A stretch of DNA of 64,000 nucleotides from Anagrus nilaparvatae. Lineage: Eukaryota > Arthropoda > Insecta > Hymenoptera > Mymaridae. The notes beneath the pieces are model-generated. The model was not told the DNA's origin and made no database searches. It was given only the letters and a program-made list of their open reading frames with translations. Shown in pieces: positions 48,060 to 58,195 of this stretch; the stretch's first letter is position 1; the number at the start of each line of letters is the position of its first letter. A program made the translations under genes and the position numbers. The DNA lies in the NCBI GenBank assembly GCA_022575985.1, contig JAKSXM010000272.1, positions 1,364,001 to 1,428,000 of the forward strand, read 5' to 3'.

Positions 48060-48115
48060 AATAAGGAGACGTACTTTCGAAAGACAGTGCTCTTTTTCCC
48101 TCTTCATCAGTATGA
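48060..48115 (-). repeat. hammerhead-like motif, possible Penelope end
   Basis: Minus strand reads ATACTGATGAAGAGGGAAAA, then about 15 bases, then CTTTCGAAAGTACGTCTCC. CTGATGA and CGAAA are both present in the spacing of a hammerhead core, with a weak stem II. GTC follows as a possible cleavage triplet. No Penelope coding sequence adjoins. Confidence 0.3.
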
Positions 48116-48539
48116 AAATTTACAAATTATTTATCAATTTTATTCTAACTCATTTTTTTTAATAATATGAAAAATGTCTATGTGTTAATTTTTGACAAAC
48201 AATTAATTTTTATTAATTTTTTATGTAAAAAAAATTTTTGACTAGTTGTAAGTGTTATTAAATGTTTGTATGCATAAGAATTAGGTATGTTTATTTTTAT
48301 ATACTTCAACTTTACTATATTTAATTTTTGTAAAAAACTGTGTAAAACTTTTTTTTTAAAAACCTTTAGCTTGATAAAGAATGTAATGAGACATTCGAAA
48401 CAGTCGGAAACTTTAATATTTTGGACCATTTTACAATAAAAAAAAGTTTGTAAAAGTACATTTTTGGTAGTTCCTTATTGGCCAATTTCAGAAGTATAAT
48501 AAAATTACTGTTTATTAAAATTTTTTTAAATTTATTGTC

Positions 48540-49140
48540 TTTTCTAACGTATGATAGATCTTAACTCAAGCTTTCATACTACATATTCTCATATTAATTA
48601 TAAGCGATATTGTACATCCGTTATTTTATACGGATAAGCGATTTTTATATTTCCGGTTCCTCTGCAATTCAGCATTGACGTCAATCGAAATTCCTATGCA
48701 ACGTATGTTGTATAAATCCCCTCTCGCGATTTTCAGAAATAATTAGGGATGCTTATTGGAGGTGACTAGACCGATGCTTCCGCGTATTGGTCGATCCCAC
48801 TTAAATTAAGATACTTGGTCAGTTAAATACGAGATTATATAATGGCCCAAACCCAACACTTCGATCACAGATTTCCTTTACACTAGTTGAACCATCGTAC
48901 CATCAGATTAGTTAGACGCATCTCGCTATAATAATTCTATAACCGTCCATTCAGTTGTTATACTTGACTTAGACAGTTTTATCATTTATAAATAAAGTTA
49001 ATAGTTATATTTAATCAATTACTTATTCTGTGATAAACTTAATTCTTCTGTAACTTGAAACTCAGCCTCAGGCTAAGTTCATCCAACTGTAAGTCGAACT
49101 TAACTGGTTTTATCTACGCTACATCAACGTAACATATATA
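48540..49140 (+). repeat. candidate solo LTR
   Basis: A TATA-like TGTTGTATAAATCCCC (about 48707-48722) is followed by a region of balanced base composition, then TTATAAATAAAGTTAATAG, with AATAAA near 48992, and ends about 49130 (CAACGTAACATATATAAG). The layout fits an LTR. No second LTR, duplication or internal genes are visible. Confidence 0.35.
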
Positions 49141-49566
49141 AGAACACATGGGAACCCTATCCCCTGGTTAAACTTATATTACTATTATTAAGCTAAAGGT
49201 TAAATTATGTTCAGAAAAATTTTTTCATCCCCTATTCTGAGGAATCAGTAATATCTTAGTAAGTAGTCTTCCCAAAATTTAAATATTGTTATACATTATT
49301 TTTTTATAAGTTTTGTAATTTTTTAAATAGTTAAGCTGCTTAGAAAAGATTCTTTTTTTTTTTTTAAGAAATTTAGAACTGAAAAAGTGTTATGATTATT
49401 TAGACATTATTAAATAACAATTTATAATAAAATAAAAATCGATAATGAAATAAAGCAAAATTTGAGCTCCACCCCCCCTTTTTACATTGACTTATATTTC
49501 TGAAGCTTAAAAAAATTATGTATCACTGCAAGTTTATAATAATGAAAACACATACAGAGGGTTTAA

Positions 49567-49915
49567 CCCATTAACGCCGGCGCGACCATACCACTGACGC
49601 TCGGATTTCGCTAAGAAAACGGGTAAAAAAATAATTTTTTTTAAAATTTAAAGTATTTCTTTACTAAAAAGGACTTGCTTAACAAGATTCCGGGGTCAGA
49701 TTTTTAATTTTGTATCGATAATCGATTTTTTGTCTTTTTTGGTGCCGCCATATTTAATTAACGGTCAATAATATTAAAAATCTGACCCCAGAATCTTGTA
49801 AAGCAAGTCTTTTTTAGTAAAACAAGATCTTAAGTTTAAAAAAAAATCATTTTTTTACCCGTTTTTTAAGCGAAAATCCGAGCGTCAGTGGTATGGTCGC
49901 GCCGGCGCTAATGGG
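49567..49915. mobile_element. 349-bp palindromic piggyBac-like MITE
   Basis: TTAA at 49563-49566 and 49916-49919 flank near-perfect inverted ends, CCCATTAACGCCGGCGCGAC... and its complement. The inverted match extends through most of the element (GGACTTGCTTAACAAGATTC against GAATCTTGTAAAGCAAGTC), leaving a small centre. TTAA target and CCC ends indicate mobilisation by a piggyBac-type transposase. A half copy of the end lies at 11985. Confidence 0.8.
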
Positions 49916-49919
49916 TTAA

Positions 49920-50699
49920 AGAAGCCTTTTTCTGTCCCCAGTAAATTAATAATAATAATTAATCACAGAAACATTTTAAACTATTTGAGGGGTGTGAAAT
50001 TCCTAATGCTAAAGATAATTTATTTCTTTAGAGTCTAGATTCTTATAGAATCTTTAGTATTAGTATTTTCTTGTAATATTTTAGTGCTTTGGAGACTTAA
50101 GGCCTATTAAGAAATATGTTATTTGGGTAATGATTTTATAATTAAAACATCGGTATATTAACCGGATACGAAATATTTTTGTTATTTTTTAATCTAGATA
50201 ATTTAGTGCCTGATAATAAAAAATTATCAAATAATACAAATTTATAATTACAATAATGCATATTGAATTTTCAGAGGGACATTATAATATTAATAGCTTA
50301 TAGCGTAAACAATATAAATTAACATAATACAGTCATTTTTAAATAAATAATTTTGTTTTTGACTCTTGGATAAAAAATCTGGTGTTTCAAAGACCATAGG
50401 TCTTATATCATGATATCATGATAATCTTGATAAAAAATTAATTTATGATACCCCAATCATGTTTTTTCGTGCATCTTTTTGTTTTCTGAATACTAAAGAA
50501 CTTAGTAATTATCTTGTATTTTATCTCCAAGTTTCTTATTTTTACCGCAAATTGGCAAATACATTTTTGAAAAACCAAAAATTTGTTCAACTGTTTCAAA
50601 AAAGAATTTACAAAATGTTAAAAAAATACCCGTTTTTTAACAAAAATTTAACTTGATATGTATAAATTAGTGCCAATTCAAGTAAAACCAATTACGACC
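49920..50699. other. AT-rich DNA, no gene seen
   Basis: A 65-aa ORF at 50459-50656 precedes the Penelope relic in the same orientation and could be its decayed N-terminal part, but shows no recognisable motif. Confidence 0.35.
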
Positions 50700-51165
50700 G
50701 TAAAACTATATCATATTTTTTAGAAATTTAAATTTTTAAAGAAATTTTCAAAAATGAAACCATCAAGAATATTGAAAATTTTTTAGGTAAAATTTGAAAG
50801 AAATTAAGTAATTCCTAAAAGACCATAATGACATTTTCTTTACCAATTCAGATAAGGCTAATATGACCGTCGCATTGCAAAACTTTGACTAATTTAAAGA
50901 TATAAAAAATTTACTTAATGACACATCTACTTATACCAAATTAGATTACAATCCACTAAAAGATTTCTTACAATATGGAATGTTAATGGCTTCTTGCAGA
51001 TAGAATACCATAAACGCAGTCTCACACAAAACTGATACTGTTTTACCTAAACTGTATGGTTTACCTAAAGTCCACAATATATAAACTAATTAAGTATAAG
51101 ACGTTACAAACTTAGACGTGTACTTTCAACTGTTAACACTCTAACGTACCAAATGCCTAGACCCC
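50700..51165 (+). pseudogene. Penelope-like RT relic
   Basis: One frame contains FFTNSDKANMTVALQNFD, NLLNDTSTYTKLDYNPLKDF and DTVLPKLYGLPKVHN, which follow the N-terminal part of Penelope-like reverse transcriptases (DKGNxTV, LLxDxxTY, LPxxYGLPKxHK). LRRVLSTVNTLTY near 51105-51160, in another frame, matches the next block (RPIVSxxNSxTY). Stops interrupt it, and the catalytic DD region and endonuclease are absent. It is a different, older lineage than the 60.4-kb element. Confidence 0.65.
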
Positions 51166-51339
51166 TAAGATATGCAAATGTTTATGAATAATGCATGCAA
51201 AAAATCATTTAATTTTACTTACTTATACGTGTGTTGCATCATACACACGTATAAGTGTATAAAATACCAAAATCCGGATTTAAATCAATGTATGTATCGA
51301 TACAATTAAAAACTCCTAAATTTAGATTATTTAATGATA

Positions 51340-52020
51340 ATCAAATATTACTCAGATGGCAGCACTTTCCAGCATGTATTTAATTATTCCAGCAGCCTCT
51401 TAAATGTAAATATGTAAATATGAGTAAAATATTAGTTTTTAAGTAAATTAGAATTATTTAATTTAATTATAAAATATTATAAATAAGAAATATAATAATT
51501 ATTAATAATACATTAAATATATTTAATAAATTAATTAAACATAAATGATAGATCTAGCAACGGTCAAAATAGATTTTATTAATAAAAAAGGAGAATTTAT
51601 TAATCTAAGTTGTAAATAGAAATTAATTATAAATAAAAAAATAATCAATGTAATATATATAATATATAAAAATGATAAATAATAATTAAAATAGATAAAA
51701 AACTAAAAAGAAGAAATTCGCGCCAAACGCAAATTTCCTTCTAGAAAATTCGAAAACAAATTTTATATGTTAAGATTCCAAACATAGGTGCGTGAGTTGC
51801 GAAAATTATATAAGAAAGAGATTTTGCACATCATGACACTCTTGTCTTGGGATCTCTGGTAGAGCAAGTTCATAGAACGACCTCTATTAAATTCACACTC
51901 AATAAAGATTTACATTGATTTAAAACTTAATGTTTTTATTTATGCAAGAGATCCTAAAGACAGCATCAGCTTCATAGACGCAGAGGTGCATCGAAACCTA
52001 CGCAGAGGCACAGCCTCGCT
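51340..52020 (+). repeat. candidate solo LTR
   Basis: AT-rich U3-like part, TATA-like TTATATAAGAAAGAG (about 51805-51819), CTCAATAAAG polyadenylation-like signal near 51899. The general composition resembles 1-490. No partner LTR or target duplication recognised. Confidence 0.3.
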
Positions 52021-52024
52021 TATA

Positions 52025-52058
52025 TTTGTAACCCCTTTGATTTCTTAGGGGTTACAAA
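52025..52058. repeat. perfect 12-bp hairpin
   Basis: TTTGTAACCCCT (52025-52036) and AGGGGTTACAAA (52047-52058) are exact complements around a 10-base loop. It follows the LTR-like stretch and could be the end of an element; it is not followed by the T run of a simple terminator. Confidence 0.45.
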
Positions 52059-52525
52059 TGATCCCCTTGGTTTGATAAGGTTCTAGTCGGGTAGAAAAAA
52101 GTATCGAATATAATGCAGGAAATCCTTGATTGCTTAGCATTCAGAAAATCTCTTATTGCTTAGGAAAAGCATGTAAAAAAAAGCGATCAAGATGGCTCGA
52201 AAAAATTTTAAACAATTATTAAAAAAGTATCTAAGGCGAAAAAAATGATGTTTTTCCAACAATATTTTCCGAATTTCCCGATAAAATTAAAAAATTTTAA
52301 AAAAATTTTCCTAAATAATTTTTTTTTTTTAAGCGGCATCAATAATAATAATATTATACATGCTATTACACATCTTCTCTACACCTGTTTTTTAAATTCC
52401 ATAGTAACCATAATAATAATAATCAAGATATGTGTCAAAGGAATTTCTATTCTATTATTTTATTTCTGTGAGTTTTATGTTGAATAAGATTTTTTTAAAT
52501 GCTTTAAAATATTTTTATTTTATAG

Positions 52526-53015
52526 CGGAATTATTATACGGATATCCAATATGCCCCTTCGATAAATTTTTTCACCTGAATAGATGCGTTGAAAGTGAGT
52601 ATGTTTTTAACCTTATTAAAAAAAAATTTATAAAATTAAAAAAATTTTTTTTAGAGTCATTAACCTTGGATAGCTTTTGCGAATTCAATGAAAGTTGTCA
52701 ATATATAGATTTTGCTATTTGCGAATCGAATAAATGTGTCTGTTCTAAATCTTATATGAATAAATTCGGAGTTAGCGTATTAAAAAATTCAAGTAAGATA
52801 TTTTTTATTTTTTTGTAAATTTTTTAGCGAAAATTCAAAATATACATGAGCCTTCAAAGAATGAGGTTAAAGTACAAAATTTTAGTCAAGAAACGATTAT
52901 TTATTTACTGTATACACTTATATTTTTATGTATCGTATTAATTTATCTTGTTTCATAATTTTTATTTTTATATTTAAAACCTAATTTCGTATACGTTAGA
53001 AATTGATATAATAAA
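52526..53015 (+). CDS. EB-module transmembrane protein, last three exons
   Basis: Exons 52526-52594, 52655-52792 and 52828-52958, all joined in phase 1, with good sites (TTTTATAG acceptor; GTGAGT and GTAAGA donors; TTTTTTAG acceptors). The second exon encodes one EB-type cysteine module, FCEFNESCQYIDFAIC followed by ESNKCVCSKSYM; the first has two cysteines from a preceding module. The third ends with a hydrophobic segment (TIIYLLYTLIFLCIVLIYLVS) and stop, so a type I membrane anchor. AATAAA at 53010-53015. Phase-1 exons holding cysteine modules are typical of extracellular proteins. Upstream exons and the signal peptide were not found in the AT-rich sequence before 52526. Function unknown; EB modules occur in insect and nematode surface proteins. 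Confidence 0.7.
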
Positions 53016-53220
53016 GTTTACTAAAGACTAAACATAGCCAAATCATTATTTCTACTGTTATAAAAACTTAGAATGAGTAATTTAATTTTTTTGTATATGT
53101 ATAGGATTAGTATACTATGCAAAAATCCCAAGACAATAATAACGCAAAAAAATATTATTTGAAGCATATCACTGTGTTTCTATTCCAAAAAATTATTTAT
53201 GCATCTTAAATTCAGCATTC

Positions 53221-53381
53221 TCAGGCTCTGGCATGCCAAAGAGAGATTCTGCATCCATACACTCCCCCTTTTTTTATACCTAGATATTCTTTATTTGTCT
53301 CTGTACAATCACAAAATCCACCACTACACTCAGATTTATCTATTCCCGCTGTACACTGAGCATTATATACGCATGCGTCCC
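53221..53381 (-). CDS. terminal exon of a second EB-module protein
   Basis: Minus strand: GDACVYNAQC, then SECSGGFCDC, the same C-x5-C...C-x4-C-x-C arrangement as the plus-strand neighbour, then KEYLGIKKGGVYGC and a stop at 53221. The acceptor TTTTTAAAG gives a phase-1 junction, as in the other gene. It lacks a membrane segment, so it may be secreted. The two genes are tail to tail, 260 bp apart. Upstream exons are not seen; the virus-derived block starts 200 bp away in the same orientation, so this gene may be truncated or interrupted by it. Confidence 0.55.
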
Positions 53382-53580
53382 CTTTAAAAATAATAAAATT
53401 ATGCGTTTGACGAAAAAGTGTCAAAAATAACAATAAGCTTATTGATTTTGTATCTTATTTCAAAAAGAGCATTATAATTAAAGCGATAGTATACCCATTA
53501 TTTATTGATTTTTATGAATTTTTTTTCAAAAACCATTTTTTTTTTATTAATAATACTGAAATATTTTTCGGAGTCTTGGG

Positions 53581-53960
53581 TCAATGTAGACCATGAATAT
53601 TTTTTTCTTTTATTTTATACTGTATATTTAAGTTTTCGATATTTATAACATTAAAACCACGTTTCCTTAACCAATCCTGCTTTTCTCGTCCTTTTACATA
53701 AATTTCCGTTGCATTTTCCAACGAAAGTTTCAATATTCTTGATAGCTGGTAGTAAGGTACAAATCCATCGCTCCATACCATATGGTAGTTTAATTTTAAC
53801 CATCTTGCTTGCTTTTGCTCTTTCATGGATAATTTTGATTTTTCAAAAGGGGGCTTAAAATGTAATGATTTAACCCTAATAGAGAATTTAAAATTGCCAG
53901 TTCTTTTAATATGTAATCCTTCCCGTATCTAAAATATTGAAAATCTACGTAGAATGCCAT
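53581..53960 (-). pseudogene. unknown protein family linked to the adintovirus-like block
   Basis: ATG at 53960, 11 bases after the stop of the capsid-like gene. N-terminus VDFQYFRYGKDYILKELAIL, then a frameshift near 53865, then KPPFEKSKLSMKEQKQARWL, WSDGFVPYYQLSRIL and EIYVKGREKQDWLRKRGF, stop at 53581. I recognise this pattern as an uncharacterised family repeated widely in insect genomes, usually about 180-200 residues; here the C-terminus is lost. The tight spacing to the upstream gene is virus-like. Its role is not known. Confidence 0.5.
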
Positions 53961-53971
53961 TTAAAAAAAGC

Positions 53972-55180
53972 TTACATATGTTTCTCAATTAAGTTATTAA
54001 AGGGATTATAATTTATAATGCGCTCATGAATCAATAGGCAACAGGCAGTCGTTTTTTCAGCTATTTGCTCCTTAAATTCAAATTCCAATCTTGTATCATA
54101 AGCTGAGACCTTAATTGAAGGATCGCTATTTGTACAGTCAGAAACTATTAATTAACGGTGCTACATCTTTGTACTTGCTCATGGATAATTTTTGCTTTTC
54201 AGTCTCGCCGTAGTAGGCATTTTGAAAATAACTAAAAAGATTTTAGGCTGCTGAAAACTTATTTCTTGCAAAATCAAGATCCAAGTTTTCAGCTGGATAT
54301 CTTTGAGAATTAAAAAATAACCGAGCATTTTCAAGGTTAGCAAGATCATAAATGCCAGTGTCTTTTTTTACATTTTCTCGTCTATCTTGCTGGAATCCTA
54401 CTATTACAAACAGAGGCCGGCCAGCAGGGGCCGCACAAGTTACTTGCCAATTCACTTTATCGGACACCAGAATATTCGGGTATTCCAAATAGTGGAATCC
54501 TGAAATAGACTGGAACCTTTCTCCCGGATTCCAATATTTTTAATAATTTTAATTTGTAAATATCTTTGACATCTACATGTACCATTTTTCAAGCCATCTT
54601 TAAAATTTCGATATTTATATCCTCGCATTGAACTCCACCAACAGCAACAACATGCAAAAAGCAATTTTTATCTGTACGGCTGCTTACAAATACAAGCTCC
54701 AGTCTGCTGAATTTTTTTAGAATCTTGAAAATAGCCCATTCAATATTTTAAAGGGAGGCAGTAGCTAAAAGTCCCATTTTTTCTTATCTGGATTTTTATG
54801 GATCCCATTTCGCTCAACAGAGCATCATCACCATATTGTTGAGAAACAAATTGTTTCATGGTTATAGCATTTTCAGGCGATTTTACTTGTTCGACAACAA
54901 AGCCATTTGCCTCCAGTGTTATTTCGCTCAATAAAAAGAGCAAAAAATTTTTCGTTAAAGTTACTTGCTCAACAGTAGCTGGAGTTATTTCGCTGAGTTT
55001 TTCCTCTATGTACAAAACCTAATTATGCGGAAACAAAAAAGTAGATTGGTTTTGGACGGGAATTCTAATCTCGTCCATTTTTTGAAAATTTGAATTATAT
55101 GGTGGGTAACTATGAGTCTCCATTTTGATGATTGAATCATCTCTTGGCACAGCGCTGAGCATATCTAATATTGAAGACAT
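53972..55180 (-). pseudogene. putative double-jelly-roll-type capsid protein, heavily broken
   Basis: Start MSSILDMLSAVPRDDSI at 55180. Recognisable blocks follow in order: DEIRIPVQNQ (about 55085), a stop at 55019-55021, the region 55015-54740 (ends CLPLKY), scattered short pieces to about 54530, VNWQVTCAAP and FVIVGFQQDRREN (54488-54243), YYGETEK and YDTRLEFEF, then CCLLIHERIINYNP before the stop at 53972. The order and length (about 400 residues) match a family common in insect virus-derived loci that I take to be the major capsid protein of adintovirus/Polinton-type elements. At least four frame changes or stops make it non-functional. The capsid assignment is inference from context; the family match is stronger. 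Confidence 0.55.
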
Positions 55181-55275
55181 TTTTATTAATTTTAAAACCA
55201 AAAGATTTCAAGTAATTAGCGTTTTCAAGAATCAAAGTTTTTGACTTAGAAGTGACCGCTTCTCTTACCGCCAGC

Positions 55276-55854
55276 TCAATGACGGGATAATGCACTCCAA
55301 TCGAATTGATTTAACCTGCAAATGCTGACGAGGTTTTCAGACTCGTGTTTCGTGAATGCATAGAGTTTTACCGGATTAAAGCCTAGAAGCGGACCAATAC
55401 TGCGCTCTTGACTGAAATCAATTTTGTATCTTAAAAAACCTCTGTTTTTATCGTTTGCCTTATAATCCTTACCTCTAAGATAAATTGACTGTTCGCGCAA
55501 TTCTTTTAGAGCAGTCTCTGGAAGTTGTTTTTTTTCATGTTCATTTTTCATTTCTCTGACTAGAAACTCTTGCAAGTCCTCTAGCTCATATGCTCCAACT
55601 GGAAATTCGATTTTTTTATTTCCATCATACCAAAATATATTATTATTTTTTGTCACGTTTGCTATTGAATACCAGGTGGACAAATTTATAAGAGCAACGT
55701 CATAATCATGCTCTAAAACAATAGGTGGGAAAAATTTAGAACTTAATATCGAGTTATTGCTAACCAGTTGCAGCGTAAAACTGATTAAAATGATTATAAA
55801 TGAATGATTTTTTGCGTAGTTTAAGCTTGTAAAGATTTCAAAATCTGTAAACAT
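55276..55854 (-). pseudogene. second capsid-like (penton-type?) protein, C-terminus lost
   Basis: Overlaps the end of the protease gene. Recognisable blocks: FTLQLVSNNSILSSKFFPPI, VALINLSTWYSIANV, FPVGAYELEDLQEFL and DFSQERSIGPLLGF. This beta-rich pattern belongs to an insect-genome family found next to the capsid-like and protease genes, about 190-230 residues long. The last conserved block is missing: the frame ends at 55276 after SICRLNQF. Start codon uncertain; ATG 55854 is the first in frame, and homologues seem to start nearer FTLQL. A minor capsid or penton role is inferred only from gene order. Confidence 0.5.
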
Positions 55855-56210
55855 AATTGCCCGCAATTACTAGAATCATAGTCTTGAAATTGATGCTTAT
55901 TGTAAATAATATTAGCTTTTGGACCAACGTAATTCACAAGTTCTTTTGGTGGCGGTACCCCACCGAATGAATCGTAATGTTTTACTAAGTTTCTGCGTTT
56001 TTGATAACATTTCCAGTGTGAACCCGGTTTATAGCTAAAATTAAGAATACCGGATTCAGTTTCATACAGGGCAAAAGGTAGCTGGTCAACCATATATATC
56101 CCTCTAAAATATTTTATACCTTTTGCCATTAACGCTAATTGCTCGCCCGTAGTTGGTCCATTTACTGTAAAAAATATTTTTTTTTTACGTTTTTTTGATT
56201 TTTTTTTCAA
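55821..56210 (-). pseudogene. adenain-type cysteine protease of adintovirus/Polinton type
   Basis: Contains the three catalytic elements of adenovirus-type maturation proteases: His in PGSHWKCY, Asp in HYDSFGG (with VPPPKELVNY after it), and Cys in NCGQLCLQIL, plus ALYETESG before the His. In adenoviruses, adintoviruses and Polintons this enzyme cleaves structural precursors. About 125 residues lie in an open frame that enters from the basic stretch shared with the pX-like ORF; there is no ATG, only a TTG at 56210, so the N-terminus depends on a frame change near 56210. The catalytic residues are all present. The family call is strong; activity is doubtful since every neighbour is broken. Confidence 0.75.
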
Positions 56211-56424
56211 TCCTGAACCTAATTTTCTTTTTACGAATTCCTTTGCCAGTTTTCTTGTATGGCCTCAAATACAGCCCGCTACCTTTAGCAATCTCTTCCT
56301 GCCTGTTTTTCAGCCAGCAAATGGCTTTCACAAAATCGTGAATGGATCACATTGCCGCTGCCCCAGCACTTATTGAGGATAAAGCAGGCAAAAAGAATCC
56401 GCGACCTCGCTTCTTCCTCGGCAT
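56185..56424 (-). pseudogene. small basic pX-like core protein ORF with an internal stop
   Basis: Starts MPRKKRGRGFFLPALSSI seven bases after the stop of the PLA2-like gene. An in-frame TGA follows AAAM (about 56349). Downstream, KGSGLYLRPYKKTGKG is the typical GLYLxPY motif of the arginine/lysine-rich protein in adintovirus-type loci, compared by others with adenovirus pX. It would bind packaged DNA. It ends at 56185, overlapping the protease frame. Confidence 0.55.
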
Positions 56425-56430
56425 TTTTCT

Positions 56431-56863
56431 TTATGATCCTAATCCAGCACCCAACCGCCTTTTTATGGACATAGTCCCCAAAATAGCTGCAGCGCCAATT
56501 CTCTCGCTAACACCAGCGTCTTTTGAAAAAATCCGTGATTTCGCTTTTTTCGCCAAGATTTTATCTGCAACGTGACGATTATTCAGGTCGGAATGTTGAT
56601 CGTATGCGATGTAATGCTCTTTGCATGCTTCGTCTAAAGGATTAATACCAGTGTCCCCGCTGCCCAATCTCAAATTTAATCGCGTGCCTGGGCCACAGTA
56701 CCTAACCAAAAAACAATAAATTATAGCATTAATTTAAAAAAAAACATTTTTTTTGTAACTACCTGTATCCTGGTAAATGAAGCTCAAAAGGCAATTTATT
56801 AATCAGTGTATTAAGTAAGCCTCGGCCGGTTTTTCTACCTGAAATAGAATCTTTATTAAACAT
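56431..56863 (-). pseudogene. phospholipase A2-like capsid-associated protein with a 61-bp intron
   Basis: Exon 1 (56863-56763) starts with ATG and ends NKLPFELHLPGY. Exon 2 (56701-56431) begins YCGPGT and continues GINPLDEACKEHYIAYDQ, the calcium loop and active-site helix of the parvovirus-type PLA2 domain; the usual HD dyad of the active site reads HY here, so the catalytic Asp is replaced. The 56702-56762 gap has GTAGTTAC and TTTTGGTTAG borders, and joins the exons at the point where relatives are continuous. In viruses this domain helps release from endosomes. The frame is otherwise open to a stop at 56431. Either a true spliceosomal intron or a small insertion explains the gap. Confidence 0.7.
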
Positions 56864-57255
56864 AACTGGTCAAGATCTGTCAATAAACTAAATTAAACAA
56901 ACAACAAAATGCAAATATATATGTAAAAATCTGCGAAAAAAATATGTAAAAGTCTGCAAAAATATATAAAAAAAGCTCACTGAATCCTCAATCTTTAGTT
57001 TAACATCATATTCCGAGCAATATAAAAAAAATGAAGGATCAAGATATCGTTTATCCGGACACAGAAGGCTTATATAAGCTTATATTTAGAAAACGCTCTT
57101 TAAAAGATGAGTATACTTACACCGATCGGAAATATTAAAAAATACTGGTTCGTATTTACAAAATAATGGAAAAAACTTAAAAGCAGTGAAAAACTCATGG
57201 AAATGAATATTATTATAAATAAGCGCGCAAATTTAAAAAACCCATCATTCTAAGC

Positions 57256-58190
57256 ATGTCTGTTGTCGATAAATTTGGTATTCCGTATAAGAAGCGGAAA
57301 AACGAAGGCAATTTTGATTCTGGAAAATGGTACAAGTATTACAAAACTATTTTAGAAGACAATGAATATATAAAAAAGCAAATTAAACAACTTGCCGATA
57401 ATATAGGCAAATTAAATTACGATAAAATTATTGAACTGGAAACTTTAATTGAAAATGCATTGAAAATCGGCGTGCAACAAAAATTCAAAAATTCATTGTC
57501 AACTCAACAGCTTCAGTTTATTAATAATACCGATGAAAAAATACAAAAAACTTCGGAAGAGTTTGAAATATTGGTTGCAACAGAGAAAAAGAAATCAGAA
57601 AAAATTTCACAGAGCAACTTGATGACTTGAGATTTAAAAATTTGCAATTCGAAACTCGTACATCAAAAGTATTTAAAAAATTTTCAAAATTGATTTAAAC
57701 GCATATCAGACATATTTAAAAAAACGAGTAGAATTATAAATTTTTAGTGAAAGAGCCAGTCGAGCCAGGAAATTTGGATGATGTAAATTTTAAAATTACA
57801 GCTTTGCAGCAGAGGCTAACCAAGGAAATAACTAATATTATTTCGGCTTGTAAAGAAAATACAAAAATTATAGCTCAAGATTTGATAAAAAAAAATAAAA
57901 CTGAAAAAGAAAAATTAAATACAGATTTATCAGATATCCAAAAAAATTGCCTATTGAAAATCCGGAAACTAGTGCAAATGAAAATTCAAATAATGACAGA
58001 TGATTTAAAATTCAAATATATACAGCTGGATGAACGTTTGACACAGGAACTCGAAAATATAATTAAATCGATTCCAAAGCAAGCAATTTTAAATAACGAA
58101 AATAATACAAAAAATTCAGGAGAATCTAGTACCCAAGCTAGTGAGTCGAAAAAAAAATTACTCTTAGCCTTTAGTTCTCCCAAACTTTAG
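57256..58190 (+). CDS. two coiled-coil ORFs of unknown function beside the viral block
   Basis: ORF 1 (57256-57630) starts MSVVDKFGIPYKKRK and is rich in Lys, Glu, Gln and Ile; ORF 2 (57747-58190) continues in the same style (LDDVNFKITALQQRLTKEIT; DERLTQELENII) and ends with a Ser/Lys-rich tail. Both look like long coiled coils. They are divergent from the PLA2/protease cluster, about 390 bp from its first start codon. VDKFGxPYKKRK-type starts occur on fibre-like proteins of insect adintovirus-type loci, so a broken fibre gene is possible, but this is weak. They could equally be one frameshifted gene of other origin. Confidence 0.35.
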
Positions 58191-58195
58191 TTCCC

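Noticed and set aside
53199..53387. 62-aa plus-strand ORF
   Set aside because: Antisense of the EB-module exon, which has the conserved cysteine pattern and a splice acceptor.
56342..56575. 77-aa plus-strand ORF
   Set aside because: Antisense to the PLA2-like and pX-like genes.
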